Made by a program: the position numbers and the translations under genes. A stretch of 64,000 nucleotides of DNA, taken from assembly GCA_019637975.1 (NCBI GenBank), contig JAHBUR010000006.1, positions 1 to 64,000 of the forward strand, written 5' to 3'. This document shows positions 44,187 to 53,944 of this stretch, one piece after another. This DNA is from Bacteroidota bacterium (GTDB lineage Bacteria; Bacteroidota; Ignavibacteria; UBA10030; UBA6906). Below the pieces are notes generated by a model, which was not told the origin of the DNA, did no database searches, and was given only the letters and a program-made list of their open reading frames with translations. Every line of letters starts with the position of its first letter. The first letter of the stretch is position 1.

Positions 44187-44959
44187 TCCGACGACGCCTC
44201 TGCCTTGTGCCGGTTCTTGCCCTTCTTGTCGTGTCGTGTGCGCCCAAGCGCTCCGAACTACTTCTCAACACTGATGCTACTCCGCCCGCACTGCTTCTCA
44301 ACAGATTGGAAGAACGCGAAGCCAAACTCACGACGCTTGTCGGTCGGGGGATTGTGACGTTTGATAGTCCGGAGATTGCCGGTTCCGCGTCGTTTCACTC
44401 GAATATGAAGAAGCCCGATTCGTTGCTCGTGACGCTGGCGGGCCCGTTCGGTATTGAAGTCGGCACGCTGTTTCTTTCACGTGAGAAGTACGTCATGTAC
44501 AACAGCCTCGAGAACAGCGTTGCCACGGGCGACCCGACGGGTGCGGCACTTCGTTCCGTTATTCCGTTTGAACTGACTCCTGAACAGATACTCAATGCGT
44601 TTGCAGGCGTGTTCAGCATTCCGTATTCGGCAAAGGAGTTGCAGGGATATACAATTGAGGATGACATGTTTTTCCTTACGTATTCATGCGGGCAGAATAC
44701 CTGCCGGTATTGGATTGACCCGCGCTACCTTGTCGTGTCGCGTTTCGAACAACGGGACACCGATGGAAATCTTCTTGTTGAAGCGCGGGCGTCGTCTTTC
44801 ACCGAGCAGGACGATGCCGTCGCCGCCCGGCGGATTCGCATCACGTTTCCGCAGCAAAGCAGGCAGCTTTCTATTGCTTACAATTCGCTGACGCTGAATG
44901 CGGGGAAAACGGACTTTCGTTTCTCTATTCCATCCAATGCAAAACCTCGATTTCAGTGA
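44183..44959 (+). CDS. DUF4292 lipoprotein (LolA/LolB-like fold)
   Basis: A 258-residue lipoprotein with the signal LCLVPVLALLVVSC (cysteine about 19). The sequence KLTTLVGRGIVTFDSPEIAGSASFHSNMKKPDSLLVTLAGPFGIEVG (landmarks: LVGRGIVTF, KKPDSLLVTL, FGIEVG) follows the pattern of DUF4292 proteins of Bacteroidota, which resemble LolB-type lipoprotein-handling folds. It is translated by coupling to the TPR lipoprotein and is followed 6 bp later by the EnvC-like gene, so a role in outer-membrane upkeep is likely. Confidence 0.85.
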   Translation: MIRRRLCLVPVLALLVVSCAPKRSELLLNTDATPPALLLNRLEEREAKLTTLVGRGIVTFDSPEIAGSASFHSNMKKPDSLLVTLAGPFGIEVGTLFLSREKYVMYNSLENSVATGDPTGAALRSVIPFELTPEQILNAFAGVFSIPYSAKELQGYTIEDDMFFLTYSCGQNTCRYWIDPRYLVVSRFEQRDTDGNLLVEARASSFTEQDDAVAARRIRITFPQQSRQLSIAYNSLTLNAGKTDFRFSIPSNAKPRFQ

Positions 44960-44965
44960 TGTTGT

Positions 44966-46150
44966 ATGAAGTGCGCGCTCTGCATAGTGATGTTGTTGGT
45001 GCTGGCGGCCCCCGCGGCCGGACAGGATGAAATCACGAAACGGAAGAATGAACTGCAGAACATCCGCAAGCAGATTCAGGATTTCGAACAAAGAATCAAA
45101 CAGCAACAGGCGAGGGAGAAGTCGACGCTTGATCTTCTCGATTCGTACGACCGGAAAGGAACTCTGCTTCGCAAGCTGATTGCAAATCTGAGGGCGGACG
45201 CAGCAGTCCTGCAAAGATCCATTGAAAAGACAAAAGCCGAGTTAAACCAACTCAATGCACAGCTGAAATTCCTGAAGCAGCATTATGCGTCGTATGTGAA
45301 GTCGGCGTACAAGTCGGGTAGGGTCTATGATGTGGAGTTGCTGCTTTCTTCGCGCTCGATCAATCAGCTATACGTCCGCTCGTATTATTTGCGACGATTC
45401 ACCGAGCAGCGCAGACGCGATGCGGACAAAATTGACGTAAAGCGTGGTGAAGTCGAGCAGGTACAGTACCGGTTGCAGTCGCAGCTTGCCGAGGAACGTC
45501 GTCTGATTGCGGAAAAAGGAGCGGAAGAAGATCGCTACACGTCGCTCGCCGCTGACCGCAAAAAAATTCTCGCCGACATCAGAAAAGACAAGAACACGTT
45601 CCAGCGGGAGATCGATCGTCAAAAAAGGGCCGCAAAAGAATTGGAGAACGTGATCGCCAGTCTGATTGAGGCCGACCGGTTGAAGAAAGAAAAGCGCGAC
45701 GCCGCAGTCAAAGAAGGCGTACTTCCCCAACCTCCCCCAAAGACAGGTAATTTCGAATCGAAAAAGGGGAAGCTTCGCTGGCCTGTAAGTCAGGGACTTG
45801 TTGTGGCAAAGTTCGGCAATCAAATTCACCCGCGACTCAAAACGGTTACAACCAATACCGGAATTGATATTCAGGTGAAAGCCGGTTCGCCCGTCAGTTC
45901 TGTTGCCGATGGCGAGGTCTCGACCATACTCTGGTATCCGTCGTACGGCAATCTTCTCATCATCAATCATTACAACGGCTACCGCACCGTGTACACGCAT
46001 CTCTCGGAAATCAGTGTCACCGAAGGACAGAACGTGAAGGAAGGCGATCTGATCGGGCGCAGCGGCGAAGCAATCGACGGCCCGCGGCTGCATTTTGAAT
46101 TGTGGAAAGAACGCGAGAAACAAAACCCCGAACACTGGCTCAGCCGATGA
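44966..46150 (+). CDS. EnvC-like murein hydrolase activator
   Basis: A 394-residue exported protein with a signal peptide in residues 1-19 and a very long coiled coil (about 22-240). A C-terminal LytM/M23 domain covers about 270-394. The zinc site is incomplete: the usual HxGxD is NTGID (H to N) and the usual HLHFE is RLHFE (first H to R). Loss of zinc ligands is typical of EnvC, which switches on amidases and does not cut peptidoglycan itself. It is coupled to the regulator downstream by an ATGA overlap. Confidence 0.88.
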   Translation: MKCALCIVMLLVLAAPAAGQDEITKRKNELQNIRKQIQDFEQRIKQQQAREKSTLDLLDSYDRKGTLLRKLIANLRADAAVLQRSIEKTKAELNQLNAQLKFLKQHYASYVKSAYKSGRVYDVELLLSSRSINQLYVRSYYLRRFTEQRRRDADKIDVKRGEVEQVQYRLQSQLAEERRLIAEKGAEEDRYTSLAADRKKILADIRKDKNTFQREIDRQKRAAKELENVIASLIEADRLKKEKRDAAVKEGVLPQPPPKTGNFESKKGKLRWPVSQGLVVAKFGNQIHPRLKTVTTNTGIDIQVKAGSPVSSVADGEVSTILWYPSYGNLLIINHYNGYRTVYTHLSEISVTEGQNVKEGDLIGRSGEAIDGPRLHFELWKEREKQNPEHWLSR

Positions 46151-48789
46151 AACCGTTTGTCCTGCCTGCCGCTATAGCTTGTGCCTCGCTTGTTATTACA
46201 ATCATACTCGGCAGTCCGCTAAACTCTCTTGAGGAGCAGGTCACCTCGGTGAAGTACGGCCTGCGCGGTGACCGGCACGCCGACACGAACATCGTCATCA
46301 TCTACATCGACAATGAGGCCGTCAAGGAACTTGGCTGGCCGGTCCGCCGCAATTTTCATGCGCTGATGATCAGCGCGCTCGCCGATCTGAAGGCGAAAGC
46401 GATCGGGGTGAATGTTCTGTTCGAGAACCCGAGTCCCGAATACCCCGAGTACGATCAGCTTCTCACTCGCATCGTTGGCGATGCGCGGTCTGTTGTGCTG
46501 AGTTCGTACTTCGAAAAGCTTGTGCTGAGCGGGTGGAAGCTCGCACGAATTGGTGATGACGATGTGCCGCTTGCGGAGGATGATTCGACACAATTGTTCG
46601 ACTTTCCGCTTGTGTCGGATATCTACCGGTTGGGAGACGGGCTGCATCTTCCTATGCCTTCGCTTGTCCGGTCGGCAGCGGGTATCGGGCATGTGAATAT
46701 TGAAGATGACGGAAGGATTTCGCTTTTTGTCGCAAGCGACCAGTTTGTGATTCCTTCGCTCGGAACGGAAATGCTGCGCCTGTATTCGGGCGTCAGCAGA
46801 AATGCGATACGCTTCGAACACAACCGGCTTGCGTTGCGCAAAGAAGGTAAGTTGCTCGAAATCCGCACGGATGAGGGGAAAGTCCGGCTGCATTTTCCGG
46901 GCAGGATTTCTTCGTTCACCCTCTATCCCTTTCTGGAAATACTGAAGTCGTACGATGCCCTTCGTTCAGGCCGCGAGCCTCTCATTCCGGTTGCCAATCT
47001 GAAGAACAAGATCATCCTCATCGGTGTCATCGCAGAAGGCCGGACTGAGACGTTCGCAACGCCGGTTGATCCGCGCTTCCCTTCGCTCGGACTTCATGCC
47101 GTGTTTCTTGATAATGCGCTGCATTCCGGATTCCTGCAGAGTGCGCCGTGGTGGGTTGATGTGCTGCTGGCTATGCTGCTCGGTTATCTCTGCGCATTTT
47201 CGGCTCTGCATTTTGTCTCCATGGCCCGGCGGTTTGTTCCTGTTGCGACGATATTCGCGGCAACCCTGATTTCATTTCTTCTGTTCTTCGCTATTCCGCT
47301 TGTGCTTCCCGTCGTTCCGTTGATCGTTGTTGGATTGATTTCAACGCTGGCTGCCGTGTTCTACAGGCATCGTTTTGTTCACGAACAACTCAAAAGAGCT
47401 CTGACTGAAAAAGAGCGCATTGCCGCCGAGTTGCAGGATCGTGAAGCAAAAGTTGTCGCTCTTGAGCGTGAGTTGGTTTCACTCGAAAGAAACAAATCCG
47501 CCGACAGAACGGCCGCGTTGCTGGAGGAAATCCGCAAATACAAAGCCGAGATTCATGCTCTGAGTTCACGCAGGGATGATATGGAGGAAGCGTCTGTTAC
47601 TGATGCGGCAGGGGAAGCGCAGATGTTCGAGGGAATGGTCTATCAATCGGGCGGCCTGCTGCAAGCTGTTACGGATTTTGTCGGCAAGATCGCTGCGAGC
47701 GACGCAACCGTTTTGATTTTGGGAGAAAGCGGAACCGGCAAGGAAATGGTTGCCCGCGCAATTCACAGGCGGAGCGGCAGAGCCGGGAACGCATTTATTG
47801 CCGTGAACTGCGGCGCATTGGCGGAGAGTCTGTTGGAAAGTGAATTGTTCGGGCATGACAAGGGGGCATTCACGGGCGCCGTGAGGGAGAAGGCCGGCCG
47901 CTTTGAACTTGCCGACGGCGGAACGATCTTCCTTGATGAGATCGGTGAGGTGAACGAAGCGTTTCAGTTGAAATTGCTTCGTGTCCTGCAGGAGGGTGAA
48001 ATCGAGCGCGTCGGCGGAACGAAAACCATCAAGGTGAATGTCCGGGTCATCGCCGCCACCAACAAGGATCTGAAACAATTGGTGAAGGAGAAGCGATTCC
48101 GGGAGGATCTCTTCTACAGACTGAATGTCCTTTCGGTCGAGCTTCCGCCCTTGCGTGAGCGACAGGAGGATATTCCGCTGCTTGTCAGTCATTTCATCGA
48201 ACGGGAACATGCCGGGATGAAGGTATCGAAGAATGTATCGGACACGCTGCAACACTATGCCTGGCCGGGAAACATCCGTGAACTCGAGAGCGTGATTACG
48301 CGGGCGGTACTTCTTGCAAAAGCAGAGAAACGTCAGATGATCAGCATGAAGGACCTGGCAGACGAGATTTCCGCTGCCGCGAACAATGCCATTGCACTTG
48401 AGGATCAGATCCTTGAGTCGTTGCGGGAGAAGAAGTTCTCGCGCAGCGCAGTCACTGAAACCGCGGATGAGTTGGGCGGTTTGAACCGCGGCACTGTTGC
48501 GGAGTATCTCCGTGGCCAATGTCTCAAGGCTTTCGTCGAGCACACCTACGATCTCGACACGGCCGTTCGCTACATCTCCCTCTCGTCCGACGCGGCGGTC
48601 AACGAGCGCGTCAAAAGGAAAATGCAGGAATATCTTGCCAACATTGCCGGGGCCGTTGACTTCGACAAGCCTTGGGAAGAGATCAGACCCGCGCTTCGTC
48701 CGAAGATGAAAAACCTGCCGCAGAAGTACCACACCACACTTGAACAGGTTGCAGAGGCGTATTTCCGGCGTGTGTGGAAGGATTCCTGA
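46147..48789 (+). CDS. CHASE2 sensor fused to a sigma-54 activator AAA+ domain
   Basis: An 880-residue membrane regulator. An N-terminal helix is followed by an extracytoplasmic CHASE2 domain (about 20-330, with [20 protein letters not shown] and [16 protein letters not shown]). Then come three membrane helices (about 335-415), a coiled coil (to about 480) and an AAA+ domain with Walker A GESGTGKE at about 526. The GAFTGA loop that touches sigma-54 is at 573-578, with Walker B FLDEIGEV. The roughly 140-residue C-terminal tail is not a typical Fis helix-turn-helix. It should sense an envelope signal and open sigma-54 promoters. A sigma-54-like promoter lies 178 bp after its stop. Confidence 0.9.
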   Translation: MKPFVLPAAIACASLVITIILGSPLNSLEEQVTSVKYGLRGDRHADTNIVIIYIDNEAVKELGWPVRRNFHALMISALADLKAKAIGVNVLFENPSPEYPEYDQLLTRIVGDARSVVLSSYFEKLVLSGWKLARIGDDDVPLAEDDSTQLFDFPLVSDIYRLGDGLHLPMPSLVRSAAGIGHVNIEDDGRISLFVASDQFVIPSLGTEMLRLYSGVSRNAIRFEHNRLALRKEGKLLEIRTDEGKVRLHFPGRISSFTLYPFLEILKSYDALRSGREPLIPVANLKNKIILIGVIAEGRTETFATPVDPRFPSLGLHAVFLDNALHSGFLQSAPWWVDVLLAMLLGYLCAFSALHFVSMARRFVPVATIFAATLISFLLFFAIPLVLPVVPLIVVGLISTLAAVFYRHRFVHEQLKRALTEKERIAAELQDREAKVVALERELVSLERNKSADRTAALLEEIRKYKAEIHALSSRRDDMEEASVTDAAGEAQMFEGMVYQSGGLLQAVTDFVGKIAASDATVLILGESGTGKEMVARAIHRRSGRAGNAFIAVNCGALAESLLESELFGHDKGAFTGAVREKAGRFELADGGTIFLDEIGEVNEAFQLKLLRVLQEGEIERVGGTKTIKVNVRVIAATNKDLKQLVKEKRFREDLFYRLNVLSVELPPLRERQEDIPLLVSHFIEREHAGMKVSKNVSDTLQHYAWPGNIRELESVITRAVLLAKAEKRQMISMKDLADEISAAANNAIALEDQILESLREKKFSRSAVTETADELGGLNRGTVAEYLRGQCLKAFVEHTYDLDTAVRYISLSSDAAVNERVKRKMQEYLANIAGAVDFDKPWEEIRPALRPKMKNLPQKYHTTLEQVAEAYFRRVWKDS

Positions 48790-48808
48790 AATTGCCTGAA
48801 TTGCTGAC

Positions 48809-48841
48809 TTCCCGCACTTCTTTCGCAATTTCCCGCACTTC
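48809..48841 (+). promoter_or_regulatory. Direct repeats phased by 21 bp, candidate activator-binding sites
   Basis: TTCCCGCACTTC occurs at 48809-48820 and again at 48830-48841. The 21-bp spacing is two helical turns. They lie about 150 bp upstream of the sigma-54-like promoter, the usual range for upstream activating sequences. Confidence 0.45.
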
Positions 48842-48966
48842 CTGGAATTTGCCCTGACTTCATTCCGGCTGGTTCGCTTGGCAGGCCACCCCATTTCTTG
48901 CCAATTTCATGGTGAATTTGCAGATTTTTTGCATCAAAGAAAAATTCATCCCATTCGGTTGCCAAC

Positions 48967-48981
48967 TGGCACGAGGCTTGA
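48967..48981 (+). promoter_or_regulatory. Sigma-54-type (-24/-12) promoter
   Basis: TGGCACG, four bases, then TTGA. The -24 element is a perfect match to the TGGCACG consensus and the spacing is exact. The -12 element has TTGA in place of TTGC. Transcription would start near 48993, about 60 bp before the lipoprotein gene at 49055. Confidence 0.6.
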
Positions 48982-49054
48982 CCTCTTTTGGGCAGAACTA
49001 AACAAACGAAGTTGGTCTGATGTCAAACAATAATCAAATACAAGGGAGGAAGGT

Positions 49055-50026
49055 ATGAAGAAGTCTTTTGCTCTGCTCTGGACGATTGCCGTGACGGTGG
49101 GGTTGCTTGTCGCAGGGTGCAACAAAAGCACTAACGGGCCGGAAGCAGAAGGCGCTCCGGCAGGCGTTACCGATGAACAATCGGCAATGAAGGCGGCAGC
49201 AGAGAATGATGAGTTTGTGAAGAATGATGAACTCACGTTCGCGGATCAGGCAATCACCTCAACCGATTACGCATACGTTGCCGGACAGATTCAGGCTTCG
49301 ATAACGCCCATCCGTTGGGGGCGGTTTATCACCAGCGTCACGCGTCAAACTACGGTCACGATTCAGCCGGGTGACACGATCGCTATTGTTCGCGTGCATA
49401 AAACGATCAACGGGACGCTCAAGATCCGCGCCATCACATTGCTGGGAGATACCGTTCTCGTTGAAAAACCCTTCAGCGATGAATCCGACCGCAACGTGAT
49501 GTTCAAGCGTGTACGTCGCGGAGCCGAACGGTTCTGGCTGAATTGGATTCCCGTGGCAACATCATTGGTGGATGGCGGCACGCCGAACGGACAGATTGAC
49601 ATCAAGGCGATTGAACTGGCAACACGCGGCGGCACAACCATCACCATAACGGATCCGCTTCGCTACTTCCTTCGCTATCGCTGGCTGCGCTTGCCGCACG
49701 GCGATCGTGATATGCTCGAGTTCAACGGCACGGATACTGTCCGCGTAAAAGTGACATTGGAAAGCGCCTCGGCAGATACCGATCTGGTGGCGTTGCGATT
49801 CGGCGCCAACTCGCTGCACAGAAACCGTGCGCGCATGGTGTTGACAAGCCAGAATAATGGCGGTACACTCGGCTTTGTGAAGACGTATGAACAAAAGTTC
49901 TTCGTCCACAATCGTCCCGGCTATTTCCACGCGGGTGTCGAGGCTATGACAAAGGCGACATTGTACGACAACAACGTAAACGCCTACAGCGTCAGTTGGT
50001 GGGGCGTGCCGTACCGGGTGTACTAA
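49055..50026 (+). CDS. Lipoprotein of the CHASE2/FecR locus
   Basis: A 323-residue lipoprotein with the signal SFALLWTIAVTVGLLVAGC (cysteine at 22), followed by a NKSTNGPEAEG linker. The mature protein is beta-rich with aromatic and charged strands (PIRWGRFITSVTRQTTVTI, RFWLNWIPVAT, YFLRYRWLRLPHG, YSVSWWGVPYRVY). I do not recognise a family. It is the first gene after the sigma-54-like promoter, preceded by AAGGGAGGAAGGT-like purine-rich sequence, so its expression probably depends on the regulator upstream. Confidence 0.75.
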   Translation: MKKSFALLWTIAVTVGLLVAGCNKSTNGPEAEGAPAGVTDEQSAMKAAAENDEFVKNDELTFADQAITSTDYAYVAGQIQASITPIRWGRFITSVTRQTTVTIQPGDTIAIVRVHKTINGTLKIRAITLLGDTVLVEKPFSDESDRNVMFKRVRRGAERFWLNWIPVATSLVDGGTPNGQIDIKAIELATRGGTTITITDPLRYFLRYRWLRLPHGDRDMLEFNGTDTVRVKVTLESASADTDLVALRFGANSLHRNRARMVLTSQNNGGTLGFVKTYEQKFFVHNRPGYFHAGVEAMTKATLYDNNVNAYSVSWWGVPYRVY

Positions 50027-50048
50027 GATGTGATGGTGGGGGAGAAGA

Positions 50049-50077
50049 CGCAGCCTCCCGATTGCCGGGAGGCTGCG
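50049..50077 (+). terminator. Strong hairpin between the two lipoprotein genes
   Basis: A perfect 12-bp stem, CGCAGCCTCCCG/CGGGAGGCTGCG, with a 5-base loop and only a weak T-tract (AATGTTTC). It may partly terminate transcription or stabilise the first message, giving unequal expression within the operon. Confidence 0.6.
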
Positions 50078-50133
50078 AATGTTTCACCGTTGAAGATGAC
50101 GTCAAGTTTGAGCTTATTGAGGCGGTCCGAACA

Positions 50134-50967
50134 ATGAATACGAAATTCTCCATAGCGATCCTGATCGCAACAATACTGGCAGGCTGCCAGAAGCCCACTG
50201 AGGTTCAGCTGAGCGATGACCAATCTCGGCTTGAAATTGAAGCGATCAGTGATGCGGATACGTCGCTCGACGGGACGGCGGTGGATACGACGGCGCTGCT
50301 GCCGCGTGATCATCGCGACTACGTCGGGTTTGCGACTGTCAGTTCCGTCAGGTCCGATTGGGGGACGGGCGTGCGGCAATCTGTGCACGCTCGTGTTGTA
50401 GTTGTCAACAAGTCAAACCGGATTCCATTTCATGACAGAGGTGTTTTTTTCGGCAGGCTGTTGGGAACCGTCCGCATCAACGGGGAATTCATGATTCCCC
50501 GCCTCCGTATTCAGGGCAATCTCGACAGCGGCGTCGAGTATGTGCGGGACATCCTGAACCATCTGCCCCGGCGGGTCTACACGTTCACGGCCGATTCCCT
50601 TGCTTCTCCCTTGACGATTGAGTCGCCCGAGAATCTTACTGTTACTTCGCCGGTTGGTGGACAACGAATCAACCGTGGAAGTGACCTTGAGTTGCGATGG
50701 TCGGGTCAGGGAAAAATATCGCTGATTATCAGCAAAGTGACAATCGAGCAGGGAGAAACGAGGGTGGTTCCGGTTCTGAATATCAACGCGAGACAGGCAG
50801 ATGGCCGGGTTGTCCTCAGCAGAAGAGTTCTCAGCTTACTTCCTCGAGGCGACTATGTGTTCAGTTTTGTGGCATCAAACAGAGCTGAATACCAGACATT
50901 GCGGTATCAGGGGAAAGTACTGATGCAGGCATCATCAATTCATAATGTCCGGGTTGATTTGATTTAG
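50134..50967 (+). CDS. Second lipoprotein of the CHASE2/FecR locus
   Basis: A 277-residue lipoprotein with the signal FSIAILIATILAGC (cysteine 18). The middle region (HARVVVVNKSNRIPFHDRGVFFGRLLGTVRIN, landmarks VVVVNKSNRIPF and GRLLGTVRIN) is followed from about residue 170 by an Ig-like stretch (ITSP-type TVTSPVGGQRINRGSDLELRWSGQG). This is a pattern often seen in surface beta-sandwich domains that start VTSPxGG. It ends 5 bp before the barrel-transglutaminase gene, so they are one unit. Its ligand is unknown. Confidence 0.75.
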   Translation: MNTKFSIAILIATILAGCQKPTEVQLSDDQSRLEIEAISDADTSLDGTAVDTTALLPRDHRDYVGFATVSSVRSDWGTGVRQSVHARVVVVNKSNRIPFHDRGVFFGRLLGTVRINGEFMIPRLRIQGNLDSGVEYVRDILNHLPRRVYTFTADSLASPLTIESPENLTVTSPVGGQRINRGSDLELRWSGQGKISLIISKVTIEQGETRVVPVLNINARQADGRVVLSRRVLSLLPRGDYVFSFVASNRAEYQTLRYQGKVLMQASSIHNVRVDLI

Positions 50968-50972
50968 GATCT

Positions 50973-52961
50973 ATGTCACAAAAGGGTCTGATGATTGTTA
51001 TGGGTCTTTGCATGACTCTCTCGAATACGTACGGCCAATCCTTGTTCGGCGCCCGGGCAACGGCACTCGGAGCGTACGCTCCCTTTGTTACCGATACGAG
51101 AGGATTTGTGAGCAACCCTGCAGGACTTGTCGGGCTTCGTGATTGGGAGTTTACCACCTCAACCTATATTGCCCGGTCGGACAATGGATTTGTTTTTCAC
51201 GGACTTGCGCTCGGCAAAAGATTTCTCGACGACTTTGCCATAGGCGTACAGTATTCCCCCGGTTCGCTGCTTGAGTTTCTTGTACCGTCAGGCCTTTCCA
51301 TCAACACGGGGGACAGCGTGGTTTCGCTTGACAAGCGTGTGGCCTATTCGGAAGATCTCGCAATCGGACTTGCATACAGGTTCGACGAGGATTTTTCAGC
51401 CGGCATCGGAGGAAGAGTTCGGCGCGAGAAAGTCAGCGACACGCAATACAAACTGATTCCCAAAGTCGAAATCGCAACAACAGAATACTCAAACCGGACT
51501 TTTTTGGCCGATGTGAGTGTCTCATGGAAGCCGACTCCGTTTTTCACGATAACCGGAATGGCGAAGAACCTCCTCGCTGTCGGCAGCTCGTCGCTTCCCG
51601 ATGATCTATCAGAATTTGAAATGCCTGCAGACCGGACGTTTGAATTCGGCATGAAGGTCGACGCAGGTTCGGGCATCACGGCTGCAGGGGTCGGAAGCAC
51701 GAATGAATCCGGTATGGCGGGATTCGAGTTCAGGTTGCCCTATAGTATCGCATTGCGAAGCAGCATCTACTTCGACAAGAATGAGTCGCCCTTTGCATAC
51801 GCGTACGGCGTCGGTGCCGGATGGAGGTACGGCCTTCTCGAAGTGGATGCAGCCTTTCTCGGTTTCGTCAATCCGGACAGGCATTCCGGAACATTCGCGG
51901 CAGCCGACTTCAATGCCTCGCGCATCACAAATCTTGATTTGAATGCGTACACCCGGAACAAACTTGTGCTCTCATTGAAAGCCGTATTCGGCAACGTTCG
52001 GGAAAGCTTGTTGCGTATTCAGGGTGTTGAAATACTGAGCGGCGTCTATCCGTCGTCATACGAGTTGTTTGCATTTCGACCGATTGGCAGGGTTCGAGTC
52101 AGAAATATTTCCGACAAAACTGTTCAGGCGAAGGCGAGTATTTTTGTTGAGAGATTTATGGATGCTGCCACAGAGTCCGAGGCAGTGGAGTTACTGCCCG
52201 GAGAAGAAAAGGAAATTCCGTTTCAAGCGGTTCTGAACGATCAGGTTCGTTCAGTCGCGAAACTCACCGTCAGGGAAGCCAACGTGTACGTCTCAACGGC
52301 CGCAGGCGAACAGTACGACGATCGTGTACAAACCAGATTGTTGATTCACGCCCGCAACGATTGGGACGGCGACGTTCACTCACTCCGCTACTTCGTTACT
52401 CCCGATGATCCTGACATTTTGCGCTACACGCGTGATGTGTTACTGCAGTACAGGGATTCACTTGCGGCTGTTCCGAGGGAACTGGAGCCGCTGGTGAAAG
52501 CAAGGATTCTCTTTAATGAATTTGCGGGAAAGCTCGTCTATGTCGGCGACCCGAAGCAGAGCAACGACTATGTCCAATACCCTTCGGAAACGCTGGTGAT
52601 GAAAAGCGGGGACTGCGACGATATGACGGCCTGCTTTGCATCGCTGTTGAGCAGCGTCGGCATATCAACCGCATTCGTTGACGTCGTGCCGCCGCAGAAT
52701 CCCGAGAAGAGCCATATCTACATGATGTTCGATACGGGGCTCGATCCGAAGTTCGGATCCAGCGTGAGTGAAAATCCGAAACGATACGTCATCCGAAAAA
52801 ATCGCCACGGCAACAAAACCATCTGGCTTCCTATCGAAACGACAGTAGTTGCGAAGGGGTTCGAATCGGCGTGGTCGTTGGGTGCGCAACAGTACCTTGA
52901 AGATGTTGAGATCAATCTCGGCCTCATCAAAGGCTGGGTGAAAATTGTTGATGTTAATTGA
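50973..52961 (+). CDS. PorV-like outer-membrane barrel fused to a transglutaminase-like domain
   Basis: A 662-residue protein. After a signal peptide (to YGQ, about 22), GARATALGAYAPFVTDTRGFVSNPAGL has the start of the PorV/UPF0164 barrel family, and amphipathic strands continue to about residue 350. A linking Ig-like domain (about 370-450) follows. The C-terminal part (about 460-662) contains GDCDDMTACFASLL, the cysteine motif of transglutaminase-like enzymes (C548), with a candidate histidine in SHIYMMFD (H581). The fusion suggests a surface-anchored enzyme or peptide-binding module. It follows the lipoprotein gene by 5 bp and precedes the FecR-like gene by 11 bp. Confidence 0.8.
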   Translation: MSQKGLMIVMGLCMTLSNTYGQSLFGARATALGAYAPFVTDTRGFVSNPAGLVGLRDWEFTTSTYIARSDNGFVFHGLALGKRFLDDFAIGVQYSPGSLLEFLVPSGLSINTGDSVVSLDKRVAYSEDLAIGLAYRFDEDFSAGIGGRVRREKVSDTQYKLIPKVEIATTEYSNRTFLADVSVSWKPTPFFTITGMAKNLLAVGSSSLPDDLSEFEMPADRTFEFGMKVDAGSGITAAGVGSTNESGMAGFEFRLPYSIALRSSIYFDKNESPFAYAYGVGAGWRYGLLEVDAAFLGFVNPDRHSGTFAAADFNASRITNLDLNAYTRNKLVLSLKAVFGNVRESLLRIQGVEILSGVYPSSYELFAFRPIGRVRVRNISDKTVQAKASIFVERFMDAATESEAVELLPGEEKEIPFQAVLNDQVRSVAKLTVREANVYVSTAAGEQYDDRVQTRLLIHARNDWDGDVHSLRYFVTPDDPDILRYTRDVLLQYRDSLAAVPRELEPLVKARILFNEFAGKLVYVGDPKQSNDYVQYPSETLVMKSGDCDDMTACFASLLSSVGISTAFVDVVPPQNPEKSHIYMMFDTGLDPKFGSSVSENPKRYVIRKNRHGNKTIWLPIETTVVAKGFESAWSLGAQQYLEDVEINLGLIKGWVKIVDVN

Positions 52962-52972
52962 AGGAGGAAATC

Positions 52973-53680
52973 ATGAAAGGCTTTCGTTCATTTCTTGTTC
53001 TCATCCTGACCTGTGTGCTTGCTGCAGCTGCGTTTGGCGGAGAGAGTATCTCCCTTCAAAAAGCGCAGGGAGAGGTCATGATTCGCGTGGGCGTAACGGA
53101 GACATGGAACAGAGTGAATGTCGGTGACGTACTGAATCCCGATGCAACCGTACGAACCGGCAAGAACAGTTCTGCCGTGGTCTTTCTCCCATCTACCAAG
53201 AAGAGGATTCTTCTCCCTCCTGAAGTGATGGTGGATATTTCCGACATGAGGGAACTGACGCAGGAAGAACTGATGCTCAAGTTGACAATGGAAAAAGTCC
53301 GGGCATCATCCTATGAGTGGAAAAGCAAGGAAATGAACATTCCGGGCACAACCGTTGTTCACGGTGAGGCGGGGGACAGGAAAATTGCATCATCGGAAGC
53401 CGGCGTTGAGGCGGGCCTTCTGCAACTTAACGGAATCCGTGTGTTGTATGACAACGGGTACTATTCCACCAGCGCGTTGAGAACGATAGATGTGTTGCGA
53501 CGTTATCCTTCGCTTGGTGAAAAGTTCGAGTATCGGATGCTGGGAGCGCAGGCTCTGGAAAAGGCAAATTTGAAAGGGGAAGCTTTGAACGAATTTGTTC
53601 TTATCTCCCAACTGTCATCGCTCACGCGGGAACAACGCGATGTTGTACAGAACAGAATCTCCCGGTTGAAGAAACAGTAG
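52973..53680 (+). CDS. FecR-like exported protein
   Basis: A 235-residue periplasmic protein with a signal peptide (SFLVLILTCVLAAAAFGGES, residues 5-24). The FecR-domain pattern is recognisable: QGEVMIRVGVTETWNRVNVGD, split as GEVMIRVGVTE and WNRVNVGD, then ATVRTGKNSSAVVFL. The C-terminus is helical with TPR-like features (NGYYSTSALRTIDVLRRYP, GAQALEKANLKGEALNEF). The start has AAGGAGG at 52961-52967. FecR-like proteins often accompany CHASE2 sensors, which makes it a likely signal partner of the regulator encoded upstream. Confidence 0.82.
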   Translation: MKGFRSFLVLILTCVLAAAAFGGESISLQKAQGEVMIRVGVTETWNRVNVGDVLNPDATVRTGKNSSAVVFLPSTKKRILLPPEVMVDISDMRELTQEELMLKLTMEKVRASSYEWKSKEMNIPGTTVVHGEAGDRKIASSEAGVEAGLLQLNGIRVLYDNGYYSTSALRTIDVLRRYPSLGEKFEYRMLGAQALEKANLKGEALNEFVLISQLSSLTREQRDVVQNRISRLKKQ

Positions 53681-53729
53681 AAAGCCACAACACAAACCGG
53701 TCGGGAAAACGGTTGCTTTCGAAAAAAAG

Positions 53730-53787
53730 AACGGCGTCTCTGTGGAGTCCAAAAAAACATCAGACCCGCTCCACAGAGTTCGCCGTT
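53730..53787 (+). terminator. Large inverted repeat ending the FecR operon
   Basis: AACGGCG-T-CTCTGTGGAG (53730-53747) pairs with CTCCACAGAG-TT-CGCCGTT (53769-53787) around a 21-base loop that includes an A-run. TCTCTACTT follows. Terminator-like; it may also be a dispersed element. Confidence 0.6.
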
Positions 53788-53944
53788 CTCTACTTAAGTT
53801 AGCGTATTTCTTTTCTGTTGCAAGAACAGGAACGGGTCACTCGAATCCTCCCTTGCTGCCGGTTGCGTTTTGTCCGCAATACTGTTAGTTTCGACCATTG
53901 TTGTTGAGCATTTTCTGCCCACGATTTTTTCACTCTCAGAAGCC

